DNA of 29,160 bases from Chrysochromulina tobinii. Taxonomy: Eukaryota; Haptophyta; Prymnesiales; Chrysochromulinaceae. The translations under genes and the position numbers were made by a program. The DNA lies in the NCBI GenBank assembly GCA_001275005.1, contig JWZX01001702.1:1-29160 (forward strand). Direction: 5' to 3'. Positions 1-10,184 of the stretch are shown piece after piece. The notes under the pieces are model-generated. The model had not been told where the DNA came from. It did no database searches and worked only from the letters and a program-made list of their open reading frames with translations. The stretch's first letter is position 1; each line of letters opens with the position of its first letter.

Positions 1-124
1 GGGGTAATTACCTGAGCAGTGGGAAGGTCCCCCTAGGTCAAAAAAGTGCGCCCCACAGTGTTCAAAGCCTATGGGGGAATTACCTGAGTAGTGGGAAGGT
101 CCCCCTAGGTCAAAAAAGTGCGCC
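1..124. repeat. Direct repeat, two copies of about 51 bp
   Basis: Positions 1-52 and about 74-124 are near-identical, differing at a few bases (for example GAGCAG versus GAGTAG). Both end in the same AGGTCAAAAAAGTGCGCC tail. About 21 bp of unrelated sequence separates them. The first copy begins at the window edge, so the array may continue to the left. No coding reading or transposon feature is visible in it. Confidence 0.85.
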
Positions 125-1332
125 GATGCGGCCGACCTCTCTGCATGTCTGCAAGTGGGCCAGAAGAGATTAGGCAGCCTGCACATTGACTTGCAGGCAT
201 GCGCCGGCTATATGCTCCCGTGCGCACCGTGGTGGAGATGTGCACAGCAGCGGCAGAGTTTAAAGCTTCATCACGAGGCTGCTGATGGCTCTGGGATCGG
301 CCTGTTGGATGTCCTTGACGGACTCATGGTCGCTGACAGCAGCAGAGCACTGTCAGGCTTCGGCTCGACCGTGTCAAATAGGGTTCTTGTGTGCATAATT
401 TAGGTTTCCGTACTGCCAGTATGCGTTATACTTCGAACACTCTTCATAGGAGGGTCGCAAAAAACTCAGAAGGAGACTCCTTACTGAGAGAACAGAGGCG
501 AGATGTGAATGTGTTCTGAAGCCCGAAAATTTTGTGGTGCTGTGTGGCCAATTGGTTCTAAAATTGGTTCACAGGTTGATATTCGAGGCGAAGCCGGATC
601 TCGATGCACATCTCCAAAGATCGCGAAACAGCACATAACTGGAGGGCCATAGATTAGCCATAGATCGAGTCTAGGGACTATATGGACTCATAAAACACAG
701 AGAATCACACCATACCAAGTCACACTATGTCGCCACTCAGATGTCACATTGTGACCCCGAGAAGCCCGAGTACGGCCTGTGAGGTCGCGTTTTGGTCGCT
801 TTTCGGTACTAGGGCAATGCAGAGGTGCGACCTGGAATGGTTTGTGTCATACTCTCGTGCTTGTTCAAGCTAGAAAGTAAGAGTGGTTGTGTTCAGGGAG
901 GGTATGAATGAGGGGAGCCCGCTTTATTCTATTTGCTTAGGAGTCCGACGCCCGCGGCCGCTTTGCGGCCGCTACGTGATGGATCCTTACGTCTCTACGT
1001 TCCGTCATCGCACTGATGAGCGCGATGTATCTTAACGATGTACCTATTCGGATATTTCACGATCTTTGACACAAACAGTACAGTGAGCCCAACCGAGAAC
1101 TGTGAAGCTGAGCTTGGTTTCCGTATGTACGCCGGTCCGGTGTCTTGAATGTCGAGATTATAACCATTTTCTGTAAATTGGCTGTTAATACTCGGCCGCC
1201 TACTCGGATCTATGGTAGCCTTTGGTAGGGCACGCACCCCGGCACGCACCACGCAGGATTAGGTGTTGAGGAGGGGCGTCGGCGTGGGCAGAGGGCAGTG
1301 GGACCTCTCTCTTTCCAGCTACAGCTCGTCTC
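125..1332. other. Region with no supported gene
   Basis: The six frames hold only short ORFs (82 and 85 codons) with no recognisable motif, and base composition is more AT-rich than in the coding parts of the window. Two GCGGCCGC palindromes separated by TTT lie at 954-972. The region may be upstream or downstream flank of a gene outside the window, or old repeat sequence. I see no RNA gene. Confidence 0.5.
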
Positions 1333-2241
1333 TTATTGGCTCGCCTCGTGGCACACCCGGCGCCACTCCTGGCACACCCGGCGCCACTCTTCGAGCTCTC
1401 GAGCGGCTTGATCCTTCGAGATTGGGACAATATCCATACCCTGCAGGGCGGATGCCGCTATCAGGGCCGCTATGCCCTTTGCGCACCTGTCGTGGTCGGG
1501 GCCATACGATTTAGTGTCCGTGTGCGTGCGCCTGTGGTTCGCTCGGTCGCTCGACGTTCTGAAGTTCTTGCAGCAGCCATCGACGTCGCAGGCATACAGC
1601 CTCTCACCAGTGTGCCTGCACTGGTGCGCCTTCAGGTTGCTCAGTTGCGAGAAGCTCTTGCCACAGCCCTCGTAGTCGCATGCATATGGCTTCTCACCCG
1701 TGTGCGTACGTTTGTGCGCCACGTGGTGGGCTGAGTCCGTGAAACGCATGCCACAGCCTTCCACATCGCAGGCGAATGGCCTTTCACCCGTATGTGTGCG
1801 CTTGATGTGCGACCGGAGGTTGCTCGCTTGCGAGAAGCGCTTGGCGCAACCCTCGTGGTCGCAAGTGTACGGCAGGTCATTGGTGTGCGTGCGCTTGTGC
1901 GTCGTCAGGTGGCTCGAGGACGAGAAGATCTTGCAACAGCCCTCGTGATCGCAAGCAAATAGCTTGGTGCCCGTGTGCAAGCCCCCGTGCTTCTTGAGAT
2001 CACTTCGCCTGAAGAAGCGCTTGTCGCAGCCGTCGTGCGCGCAGGCAAGCGTGTGTTCGGCAAATATCGGCAACGGACTATGCACAGAGTCCGGACTGGG
2101 CGGGCTGGAGACCGCGACGTACATTGGAGGAAGGACAGGCGAAACTCTGGGAACTGTAGTTCGTGTGCGAAACACCATCGGACAGAAGAATCTATCGGAC
2201 AAAAAGAAGGGGAGTTTTTTAGGAGTTTTGGACTTGGTCAT
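1333..2241 (-). CDS. C2H2 zinc-finger protein, six TFIIIA-type fingers
   Basis: This 302-residue protein is probably a nuclear DNA- or RNA-binding factor. Six consecutive fingers are visible at about residues 66-240. They follow C-X4-C-X12-H-X3/4-H, the spacing of TFIIIA, with TGERP/TGEKP-type linkers after several of them. A seventh unit (GPDHDRCAKG) has lost the first cysteine and both histidines, so it is degenerate. The N-terminal ~65 residues are basic and then Ser/Pro-rich. The C-terminus ends in a duplicated heptad (EWRRVCQ/EWRRVCH) made by a 21-bp tandem duplication at the DNA level. The first ATG is at 2241; an in-frame ATG at 2178 (MVFRTR) is an alternative. TFIIIA itself has nine fingers, so a TFIIIA-like or general C2H2 regulator fits better than a firm TFIIIA call. 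Confidence 0.85.
   Translation of the reverse strand: MTKSKTPKKLPFFLSDRFFCPMVFRTRTTVPRVSPVLPPMYVAVSSPPSPDSVHSPLPIFAEHTLACAHDGCDKRFFRRSDLKKHGGLHTGTKLFACDHEGCCKIFSSSSHLTTHKRTHTNDLPYTCDHEGCAKRFSQASNLRSHIKRTHTGERPFACDVEGCGMRFTDSAHHVAHKRTHTGEKPYACDYEGCGKSFSQLSNLKAHQCRHTGERLYACDVDGCCKNFRTSSDRANHRRTHTDTKSYGPDHDRCAKGIAALIAASALQGMDIVPISKDQAARELEEWRRVCQEWRRVCHEASQ
1349..1390. repeat. 21-bp tandem duplication in zinc-finger gene tail
   Basis: Two adjacent 21-bp copies (1349-1369 and 1370-1390) differ only at the last base. They lie in frame in the 3' end of the zinc-finger gene and double a seven-residue EWRRVC segment. Confidence 0.9.
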
Positions 2242-2536
2242 GCATTTATTCGCTCATTAAAACGAAAAAAACTGCATTACCAGCCCCAAAGAAAGCAAAG
2301 TCCAAATAAATATCCCTAAAATGAGTCCTTGAGTGCGAGCGGGAAACCCTGTGTTTTTGAGGAGGTGGAGTGGCTTCGGGTCTGATGTTTGACTTTTCCG
2401 TCGCCTTTGGGTACCCCTTTCTCGTGTGTGCGCTCACAGCCGGCGTTTAATAACGTGTGACCGTAAACAGCCTCTTTCTAGAGCACTCTGGATCATCATG
2501 CCGTGATAACATGCCGCGCATACACCTAGCTGAAAC

Positions 2537-5500
2537 TCACCGAGACTGGGGCCGCGCCTGCGTCTCCGTCACCCAGAGCATCGGCTTCGGGTTTCGGGGA
2601 TCGGGCTTCGCGATTGCTTCGAGGCTGGCGTTGTGAGCATCCATTCCAATGGCCGTGCGCTCTGCGGCGAGGAGCTCGTGCAGCACAGAGCGCCACTGGG
2701 TGAACGCGGGATGTTCCCACTGGACCGTGCCGAGTGTCATGTTGAAGTAGTAGTGTGGCAAGGTCGCCTTGGGGTCGCGCGACTTGCGCCGCTCCCATCC
2801 GATGGCAAGCGTGGGCGAGTGGTAGTCGCATAGTGCGGCTGAGGCGATCCACATCAGGTGCGCCTGCGAGAGCGGGTCGATCCCCAAGTATTGAGCCGTT
2901 GCCACGATGCGCCCGACGGGGAGCGGCATCTTGGACAGGAACGCCGCGCGGCGCGGCTTGGACTTGGTCTCTGCCTCCAGATTGATACGCATTGCCTCGA
3001 GCGCGCCGGGCGTGAGGTTGCGCATCTTTTGCACCATGCGACGGCGCAGTCGCTCACTCTGCATCTCTTTGGTCGTCTTGACTGTCAAGCTGTTGGCCAC
3101 GCCCACCGGCAGCACTTTAGGGAATTCGTACTCTCGCCGCTGCGAGCCCGCCAGGAAGCAGTAGTAGTAGATGATGCCACTGCCAGGCTCCACAAACTCC
3201 ATCCACGCCTCAGGGGACGTGTCATCCGGCTGGCGCCGCTTCAACGTCAGCTTCTCCGCGCGCTTGGCGAGCCGTGCGTACACGTGGCGCATCGGGTGCA
3301 ACGCCACCTTCTCACCGCTGAGCACGTTCTCGAAGCGCAAGGCCTGAGGCGGCGTCGGGATCGGCACCGGGGCGGTCACGAGAGTGGACGCCTGACGATT
3401 GAGGGACGGTGGCACCGGGCTGGCGCCCACGACGGCGCCTCCCGTCGACCCCTTGGCAGACGCCGCCGTGGGCGCTCCCGAGAGGCCTGCGATCGGTTTG
3501 GGCGCCGTGTTGGGCGGTTCCGCCGGCTTCAGGGCGCCTGTAATGTACCGGCGCGAGCGCGCGCTGGCCGCGCCCTTGGCCGCCCCCTTGGCGCCGGCGC
3601 CGAAATGGTCGGTGGGGATCTCGCGAAACGGGTAGGGCAGCGGCGCACGCAGAAAGTGGATGACGAACGGGAGGGCGCCGAGGCCGGTGGTCTCGGGGCC
3701 GTCGCCCTCACTCACGCTCAGGTCGACGCCCATCTCGGCGGCGGCGCGCTGCAGCAAGGTCTCGTCAAAGATCGTCTCATCGAAGAGCACCAAGGGTGGG
3801 GACATTTGGATGGTTGCCTTCATCTGATTCCAATAGCCGCCCTTTGCGGCACCCGGCTGCGCGCAGCTCGAGAGAACGCGCGCAGCCTCGCGTGCCATCG
3901 ACTTGATCGCCTCCATTTGGAAGGTCTCATCGCGCTTCATGTGCCGATGGTAGGCCACCAGCGACACCGAAGGCGCCCACGCAGGCACTTGCGACGGGTG
4001 CGCGGCCTTGTCAGCCTGTCGGAGCTTTTTGAGCACCTGTAGCGTGCCCTGGCACACATACTTGCGCCGCGCCGTCGCCTTTGACGAGACTTTGGGAGCG
4101 GTCGCCTCGAACGCGCGCATCCTCTGATCATGCTGACGTCGCTCGCGTAGCAACGTCTGCGTCACCTCGCGCGACACGTTGAACGAGTAGCCGCGCCATT
4201 GCTGGTAGCGCAGCTCCCTCTCCTTGGCCTTTTCGTCCGCCAAGGAAAGGGTCTCCTCGCTCACGGTGGGCGCGGGCGCGGGCGCGGGCGCCCCCTCCGC
4301 CTCGGCCTTGGCACCCTCAATGAGACGCGAGAGGCACTCCACCTTTGCCTCCAAGCGCAGGACCGCCTGCTGCTGCTCCTTGAACTCCTCGATCGCGGCC
4401 TCCGAGCCGGCTGCGAGCTGGAGCAGCCGCGGGCGCGCGGCGCGCTCGCGCTCCTTGAGCTCGATCAATCTCGGATTCTGGCACTGGCTGAGCGCCTCCT
4501 CCACACCCTCGAGCTTCCACAGCTGTGCCTGCGCCGCCGTCGCGACCATCTCCTTCGCCTGCAGGGGGCGAAGCGCCGCACGCGCCGCCTTCAAGTCCGC
4601 CTCAAGCTCAGCACGCCGATCAAAGAGAGTGCGAGCGTCGTGCACGATGATGGTCGCCGGCGCTGTGCTCACGCTGAGCAGCTCGACGAGATGCAGCTTC
4701 GGGTTCTCAATCCGTAACGCCATGTGCTGCGGCGCGTCGGAGAGGATCTTCGAACAGCGCCGGAAGGTGGCGGGGTGCGCCCCCCCTCGATCGCCGTCGC
4801 GCAGCATCTGCATGATCTCCTCCACCGGGCGCCCAGGTCCCTCGAGGACGCCCATCGTCACGCGAGACGTCTGCATACCGCCGTGCTTGGACGCCGCCTG
4901 CACCTCCTTGAACACGATCCGCGCCGCCGCCGAGCCCGCCTGTTTCTTGCCAGCGCCATCAAACACCGGGTTGAGCCCGCACAAGTCCTCGAGGTCCTCT
5001 TGCAGCCCCTGCTGCAGCGACTCGTCGTCCGCCATCGCGTCCACGGGCATCGTCAGGTGGAGCGTCGCGCTCGCCTCGACGCGTTCACGCGCCACGCGCT
5101 CAAGGGCGGGTAGCTCATGGTCAAGGTACGCCGACATCGCCTCGTTCTTGCGAGCGCCGTCGCGCATCTTGCGGAGCTCTGACTCTGCGCGGAGGGCGAC
5201 CATCGAGTGCAAGCCCTGCCGCGAGTACTCCCCCTGGACGCGATGCTTCTGCCGCCGGTATTCGAATGCGTCGGCAGCTTGCAGCAGGTCGACCGCACCG
5301 AGCATCTGCGCACGGAACTTTGCGAGGTGCTCGTACTGAGCCTCGAGAGAAGCGCTGCGCCGAAGCTTGTCAGCTAACAAGTCGCGCCTCGCTTCGATCT
5401 CACGTGCGACTTTGGGGCTGTAGCGCGGAGGCGTCTCAATGGCCTTGAGCTCGACGAGCATCTCGCGCACCTGATGAGGGAGGCCATCAGAGGTCATCAG

Positions 5501-8500
5501 AGGTCATCAGAGGTCATCAGAGGTCATCAGAGGTCATCAGAGGTCATCAGAGGTCATCAGCGGAAATCAGATGAGCAGCTCGCGCACCGCCTCGAGCTTG
5601 ACGATCTCGCTCTTGGCCGCCGCGATGGTCTCCTCGAGCGCAACGCCCGGGGCGGCGCTCGGCTCGCCCTGCTTCGAGACGCGCCGTTCACGTGGGTGGC
5701 CAAGTTCCTCTGCGTGAGGGGCCGTAGGCGTGGATCCCACGGGATCGAGCGATCCAGCCACGGCTCCAGCCGCCATCGTGGGCGATGACTGCTTGGCAGC
5801 TTGCAGACGCGCGCGCGCTGCTTGAGCCCGCTCGCGCTGCGCCGCCGACACGTCGGTCTCGCCGAGGCCCTCGGCAGCGGCGGCACCGCCGCGAGTGCGC
5901 GCACTGGCGGCGGCGATCGAGGACGCGCGGAATTGGGACGACTTGGTCTGCATGTGGATGCGATCGGGGTCGGAGGTCATCGGAGGTTCCGCCTCCATGT
6001 GGGCCGGATCGGGGCACCCCATGTGGGCCAGATGCGATCTCAACTGGCGCTCGTAAGCTTCAAGCTCATGCAACTCGCTGCCCGAGCCGGCCACCGCGAC
6101 CTGCAACTCGACGAGCGCGCGCACCAAGCCGGCGAGCCGCCATACAAACATCGAGGGCGCCATGCCCTCCGGCAGAGCCAGCGCGCGCTGCGCGACGAGC
6201 GACTCGTGGTGCTCCTTGGCGCGCGCGATGGCGCCGCTTGCGTCGAGGGTGCGCAGGCAGCAGAAGTGGTCGGGTAGGCTACCCTCCCGCAGGCCTTCCC
6301 AGAACTGCAGACGGCCCGTGAGTCGCTCGTGCTCGATCTGCAGTGCCTCGTACTCGCGATGGTGCTTGGACTTGACCTCGTAATCGGACTCAATCGGGCT
6401 CAGTGCGAGTACGCAGCGCGAGCGCACCCCCTCCACAGCCATGCGCCACACTGACGGTGGACAGCCCCCGCCCTTGATAAGGTCCGTCTCGGCAGAATGC
6501 ATCAGGATGCCCATCATGCGCTGCTTGAACGCCTTGAGCAGCAGCGTCGAGAAGGCCGCCTTGGCACGGTACGCGCGGCACACGACATCGGCCTTTTCGG
6601 CGCAGATTGGGTTGCGAAGGTCCTCGATGAGCTTCTCGGCGGCTTGGGCAAGTCGGACAACTTCTCTTTGGGCGTTCAGACCGCGCATGCGTGCTTGGAT
6701 GCGCGCCGCCGCATCCGCTATCCGTTGCTCCTCCTCGTCCATCGGCTCCTGTGAATGCTCCTGTGAATGCTCCTCATTCACGTACCCGATGGCGCCGGCG
6801 CGCGCGGCCGCTGGCGCTGTGCTGCGATCGAGGTGGACGCTGAGCGCTGTGCTGAGCGTGTCGCCGGCGCCGGCGCCCTCTTCGGGGGACTTTGGGTCGA
6901 TGATGGACTGGACCTTCGCCATCCATTTCTTCTGTTGCAGCTCGCCGTTCTTGGCAAGGATGCGGGAGGCGCGGCCCCAGCGTGCGCCGGCCCGGGCGCC
7001 CTTGGAGCTGTGGGGACTCTTGGGAGAGGCCGGCAGCGGCTTGCTGGCGAGCTCATCGTGCTCACGACGGCGGCGCGCGCGCATCACGCTCACCTTCTTC
7101 CAGCGGCGGTAGATGGCCTGGACGACCATCGCCGCCCTGTACGCGCGGATCTGCGCGCGCGCGATCCAGCCGCGCAGCATGCGCCCGATACAACGCGAGG
7201 CGCTCGTGCGAGCAGCGAGGAGGAGGGTGGCGGCGCGCATCCGGCGCGCCAGCTCAACGTATCGGCCCGGTGCGCCGTATAGCAGCATCTCGAAGATCAG
7301 CCCAAGCTCGTTCTCGCGCGCAGAGTAGGGCGACTCGGGCAGCGGCGTGAGCCCGTACAGCTCCGCCTCGTGGAGCACGAGTTCGTGCGCCGATTGCATG
7401 CGCGCGAGCTCGAGAAGGGAATGCATGCACTGCGGTGCGAGCAATTCGGGCTGCACGCCGCCCTCGGCTGGATTGCACCACTCGTTCACCTGCGTCGAGA
7501 ACCACAAGAGGAGCAGAGGGTCCGCAGCGGCGGGCAGCGGCGCGAACGTAAGGTCTCCGCGCCCGATTGAGAGCAGCACGTTGACGCGGTCGAGGATGAT
7601 GGGCGGGTACACCTGCCTCCACTCGCCCGTGGGGATGCGCTTGAGTGTCGGCTTGCCATACTCTCCCTGCCGTCTGCCGTAGTCGATCCGCTCGACAAGC
7701 TCGCACGTGGTCACCCTGTACCATCCGATCGCGTGTTGCAGACGCTCCTGGTAGGCCGTTGCCACGCTGTGCGGCAGGCGCGATGCGGCGTGGCGCACGC
7801 GAGCGAGCGAGTGGAGCAGCCCGATGAGACCGTCGAGGGACTGGTGGCGCCGCTCGAGCAGCGTCGTCACGGGCTGCTGGCGCAGCAGCCGCGGCGGCGC
7901 AAGGGACGCCGGATTGGATTCCCACAGGGTCTGCGGCGGCTGGCCATTGGATTCCCACAGGGTCTGCGGCGGCTGGCCGTCGCCCACGCCGCCGACAATG
8001 CCGTTGGCCGAGGGCATGCCCGAGGAAGGTAACGGATGCTCCTCCAGAACGTCCAACGCCGTGCTGGGCGGCGGATGCTCGTCCAGCTCGTCCAGCGGTG
8101 TCTGCATCCGCACGAATTTGACGCCGCCGCGGCTGCCAGGGCTGCCGGGGCCGCCGGCGCCACTGCTCTCCCCGTCGGGATCCTCGTCGGGTGCGAGCCA
8201 CGTCGTTTCGATGGGCATGAGGAGTTGGCGCACGTCTGTGTACAAGTAGGGTTCGGGCGCGTCGCCACGGGCGCGGTACCCTCGGCCATGCCCGAGCACA
8301 CGCACTGCGCGCTGCCCCTTGCGGCGCGCCCGCCCCGACTTGTTCACGGCGCCCTCGAGCTTCTGCTGCGTGTGCCGCGGCGACTCGATGGTGGGCAGTC
8401 GCGGCGACCCGAGGGCCGCCGGTGGCGGCACTTTCTTGGTCGGCGGCGGCCCGGCGAGTTCGCCGAGCGCGATCCCTGGGAACCGCTGCTGCAGTTGCTG

Positions 8501-8821
8501 CACCTCGTCGTGGCCGAGCATGGGCACGAGCGCTGAGAGCTGCTGCAGCGCCTGATTGGCCTGCGCCTGCAAGATGTACCGGTTGGGCCGACGCTCATTC
8601 ATCGTCCGTAAATGCCCTTGCACGTGGTCATAGTTGGCCTTCTGGTGGCGCACCATCGCCATGTGCGCGTTCGTTCTGTTCAGCAGGGCTGTCGGGCCGA
8701 GTCCCCGGCGAGTTGTGGAGCGCCGGTCGTTACGCTCGGCCGTGCCCTCTCTCGTTCCTTGACCAAGGTGATCTATGCAGGGTGGCGGCCGCCCAGGCGC
8801 ATGCGCGACAGCCCGCCGCAT
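2537..8821 (-). CDS. Giant coiled-coil protein with IQ-like and tandem WW-like domains
   Basis: I read one gene from two long ORFs: exon 1 at 8821-5588 and exon 2 at 5470-2537, joined by a 117-nt intron. The splice keeps frame (GCG|GTG) and gives about 2055 residues. If the better-context ATG at 8662 (MAMVRHQ) is used, the protein loses 53 residues. IQ-like basic helices occur at about residues 540-585 (MLRGWIARAQ, AIYRRWKK), 705-720 (AARIQARMRG) and 750-765, suggesting calmodulin or centrin binding. Long charged, Ala/Glu-rich coiled-coil stretches follow, then two WW-like modules near 1830-1862 and 1963-1995 (GWERRK...HYYFN...VQWEHP). A cytoskeletal or flagellar scaffold is plausible, but I do not recognise the family. 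Two separate genes remain possible. Confidence 0.72.
5471..5587 (-). other. Intron filled with a decamer tandem repeat
   Basis: On the coding strand the intron begins GTGCGCGAG and ends CCCTCATCAG. Between them lie nine 10-bp units at 5481-5570, seven exactly CTGATGACCT and two variants. The first bases of the intron (GTGCGCGAGCTGCTCATC) are nearly repeated by the first bases of the downstream exon (GTGCGCGAGATGCTCGTC). Unspliced, the upstream ORF stops at a TGA just inside the intron. No splice-site program was run; the call rests on GT/AG ends and restored frame. Confidence 0.75.
5481..5570. repeat. Minisatellite, 10-bp unit x 9
   Basis: On the plus strand the unit is AGGTCATCAG: seven exact copies at 5491-5560, AGGCCATCAG at 5481-5490 and CGGAAATCAG at 5561-5570. 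It sits wholly inside the inferred intron. Confidence 0.95.
7913..7978. repeat. Perfect 33-bp tandem duplication inside a coding exon
   Basis: Two identical 33-bp copies (7913-7945, 7946-7978) lie in frame in the large IQ/WW gene and duplicate an 11-residue unit (GQPPQTLWESN). Sequence identity implies a recent event or gene conversion. Confidence 0.95.
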
Positions 8822-8890
8822 GTGCCGGCACAGTCGTTGCGTGAGAGCTCGATCCGCTCACTCATCGCTGTGCCCAACGTCGCAGGAGCA

Positions 8891-9567
8891 ATGCCCACCA
8901 TGGTGATGCCGGGCATTTGCGAGAAAAAGTCCCAGTTCATCTCCAAGCTGCAGCGGCGCTACGGCGGTGCGCGGAGCGCGCGCGCGCCACGGCCGCGTGC
9001 GATTGCGCTGGCTTGACTGCTGACGCTGTCGTGCTGATGTTCGCAGGTTCGTTCTGGGCGAGGCTTCCCATCCCGCCGAAGCCGGGCGCGTCGATCGAGG
9101 ACGTGAGCTCATGGTTGACAGGAGTGGGCCTGCACCTGAACAAGGGTGAGCTCGAGAACCTGTTCCTGCACTACAAGGCGAACGCCGAGGGCACCGCGGT
9201 TGACTTGCAAACATTCATCGGCGAGTGCAGCGTGGTAACCTCTGGCACCGACCCAGTGTGGCTGCCGCACGAGGGCGAGTCGCCGTATGCTGCGCACCTC
9301 GCGCTGAGCGGCGTGTCGCACCTTGAGTTCGGCATTCAGGCGAAGCCGTTCCCGAAGCACTGGGGCGCGCCGCCCAATGCGCAGATGAAGGGGCACAGTG
9401 GCGTCATGCGCGACCTTCCGGGGGGCTACGGCAAGGGCAATGAGCCCATGTTCAAGTGGGTCAAGGAGAATATGACCAAGGACAAAGATACGAAGACCAA
9501 CGAGCGCGGCGTCAAGCCCTTCCCGCTGGGCAACTACAGCCTGGGCAACACAGGCGTCACCCTGTAG
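8891..9567 (+). CDS. Small protein with EF-hand-like segment
   Basis: Two exons, 8891-8966 and 9047-9567, encode about 198 residues. The start ATG at 8891 is followed by MPTMVMPGICEKK, and the splice yields YG|GSFWARLP in frame with the long downstream ORF. Residues about 35-80 (ASIEDVSSWLTGVGLHLNKG, then a LENLFLHYKANAEGTAVDLQ helix-loop) resemble an EF-hand helix-loop-helix, but the acidic calcium ligands of a canonical loop are missing. The C-terminal half is Gly/Lys/Pro-rich with a conserved look (PKHWGAPPNAQM, NERGVKPFPLGNYSLGN), reminiscent of small axonemal or microtubule-associated proteins, though I cannot name one. It is divergent from the IQ/WW gene, with 70 bp between ORF starts (229 bp if that gene starts at 8662). 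Confidence 0.72.
8967..9046 (+). other. 80-nt intron in the EF-hand-like gene
   Basis: The donor is GCG|GTGCGC and the acceptor TTCGCAG|GTTCG. Read unspliced, the upstream frame stops at 9014-9016. The intron is GC-rich with a GCGCGCGC run and no clear tandem array. Confidence 0.75.
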
Positions 9568-10184
9568 GCGCGTACGGCGCACGAGGCGAGCGCGCGGTCA
9601 GGTGAGGGGCGCGCGACCGCGTCTTTCATCTTTGCCGGCGGTCTGAGGGCGAAGCGCGTTAGTGTGCAGCGCTGGCCCGAAGGCCGAACAGGCGTTCGCG
9701 AGCGTCGCGAATGTCGGAATTGAGAGAGAGAGAGAGAGAGAGTCTCTAGTAGCCACTTTGGCGCCCGCGCCCCCCCCCGGTGTCGCATGTTCCATGTGTT
9801 GAGACGAGAGTCGGTGTCCCTGTCACACCGCCGGTCACCGCGGGCGGTCGGACCCGCCCGCCGTCGCCCCCCCGGGGCGGGCAGCCTGGCTGGAGCCTGC
9901 CAGTCCCAGGGTGTCGCTCAAAGTTGTGTCTAATTTGTAGATTGTACACAGGGCCGACACCGTCGTGCTGCACACCGCCGCCGGTACGACTCTACGCTCG
10001 GATCCGCGATCGGTGCGCGTCCTCGGACGCCACGGACGTAACACCGCTCACACCGGGGTGTGCGCAGTGCGGCGCGCGACTTGACGCAATTCCGCCCGAC
10101 CTCGACTGGACTCGGCGCCGGGCGCGATCTCGCGCCCGGCACAGCGCGGTATCGCCCAGCACCTCGCTCCCGCTGCCGCCACCC
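9568..10184. other. Intergenic region between convergent genes
   Basis: This holds the 3' flanks of the EF-hand-like gene (+) and the ALDH gene (-). It contains a GA dinucleotide run at 9722-9742, a C-run near 9769-9778 and a GC-rich stretch at 9825-9900. ORFs crossing it have no motif and run into the antisense strand of the ALDH exon. I see no RNA gene. Confidence 0.6.
9722..9742. repeat. GA microsatellite
   Basis: About ten GA dinucleotides in a row in the intergenic space after the EF-hand-like gene. Confidence 0.95.

Noticed and set aside
155-403. 82-codon ORF near the left edge
   Set aside because: No motif, no coding bias and no plausible splice partner inside the window.
2858-4042. 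394-codon ORF on the plus strand
   Set aside because: Antisense shadow of the IQ/WW gene; the protein is Arg/His-rich with no motif, typical of the complement of a GC-rich coding region.
4224-5339. 371-codon ORF on the plus strand
   Set aside because: Antisense shadow of the coiled-coil part of the IQ/WW gene; Ser/Arg/Cys-rich composition without domains.
5481-5570. Short regular repeats that might suggest a CRISPR array or a C/D-box snoRNA (TGATGA and CTGA motifs)
   Set aside because: The units are contiguous 10-mers without spacers, so this is not CRISPR. C- and D-like boxes overlap within each unit with no room for a guide, and no terminal stem is seen.
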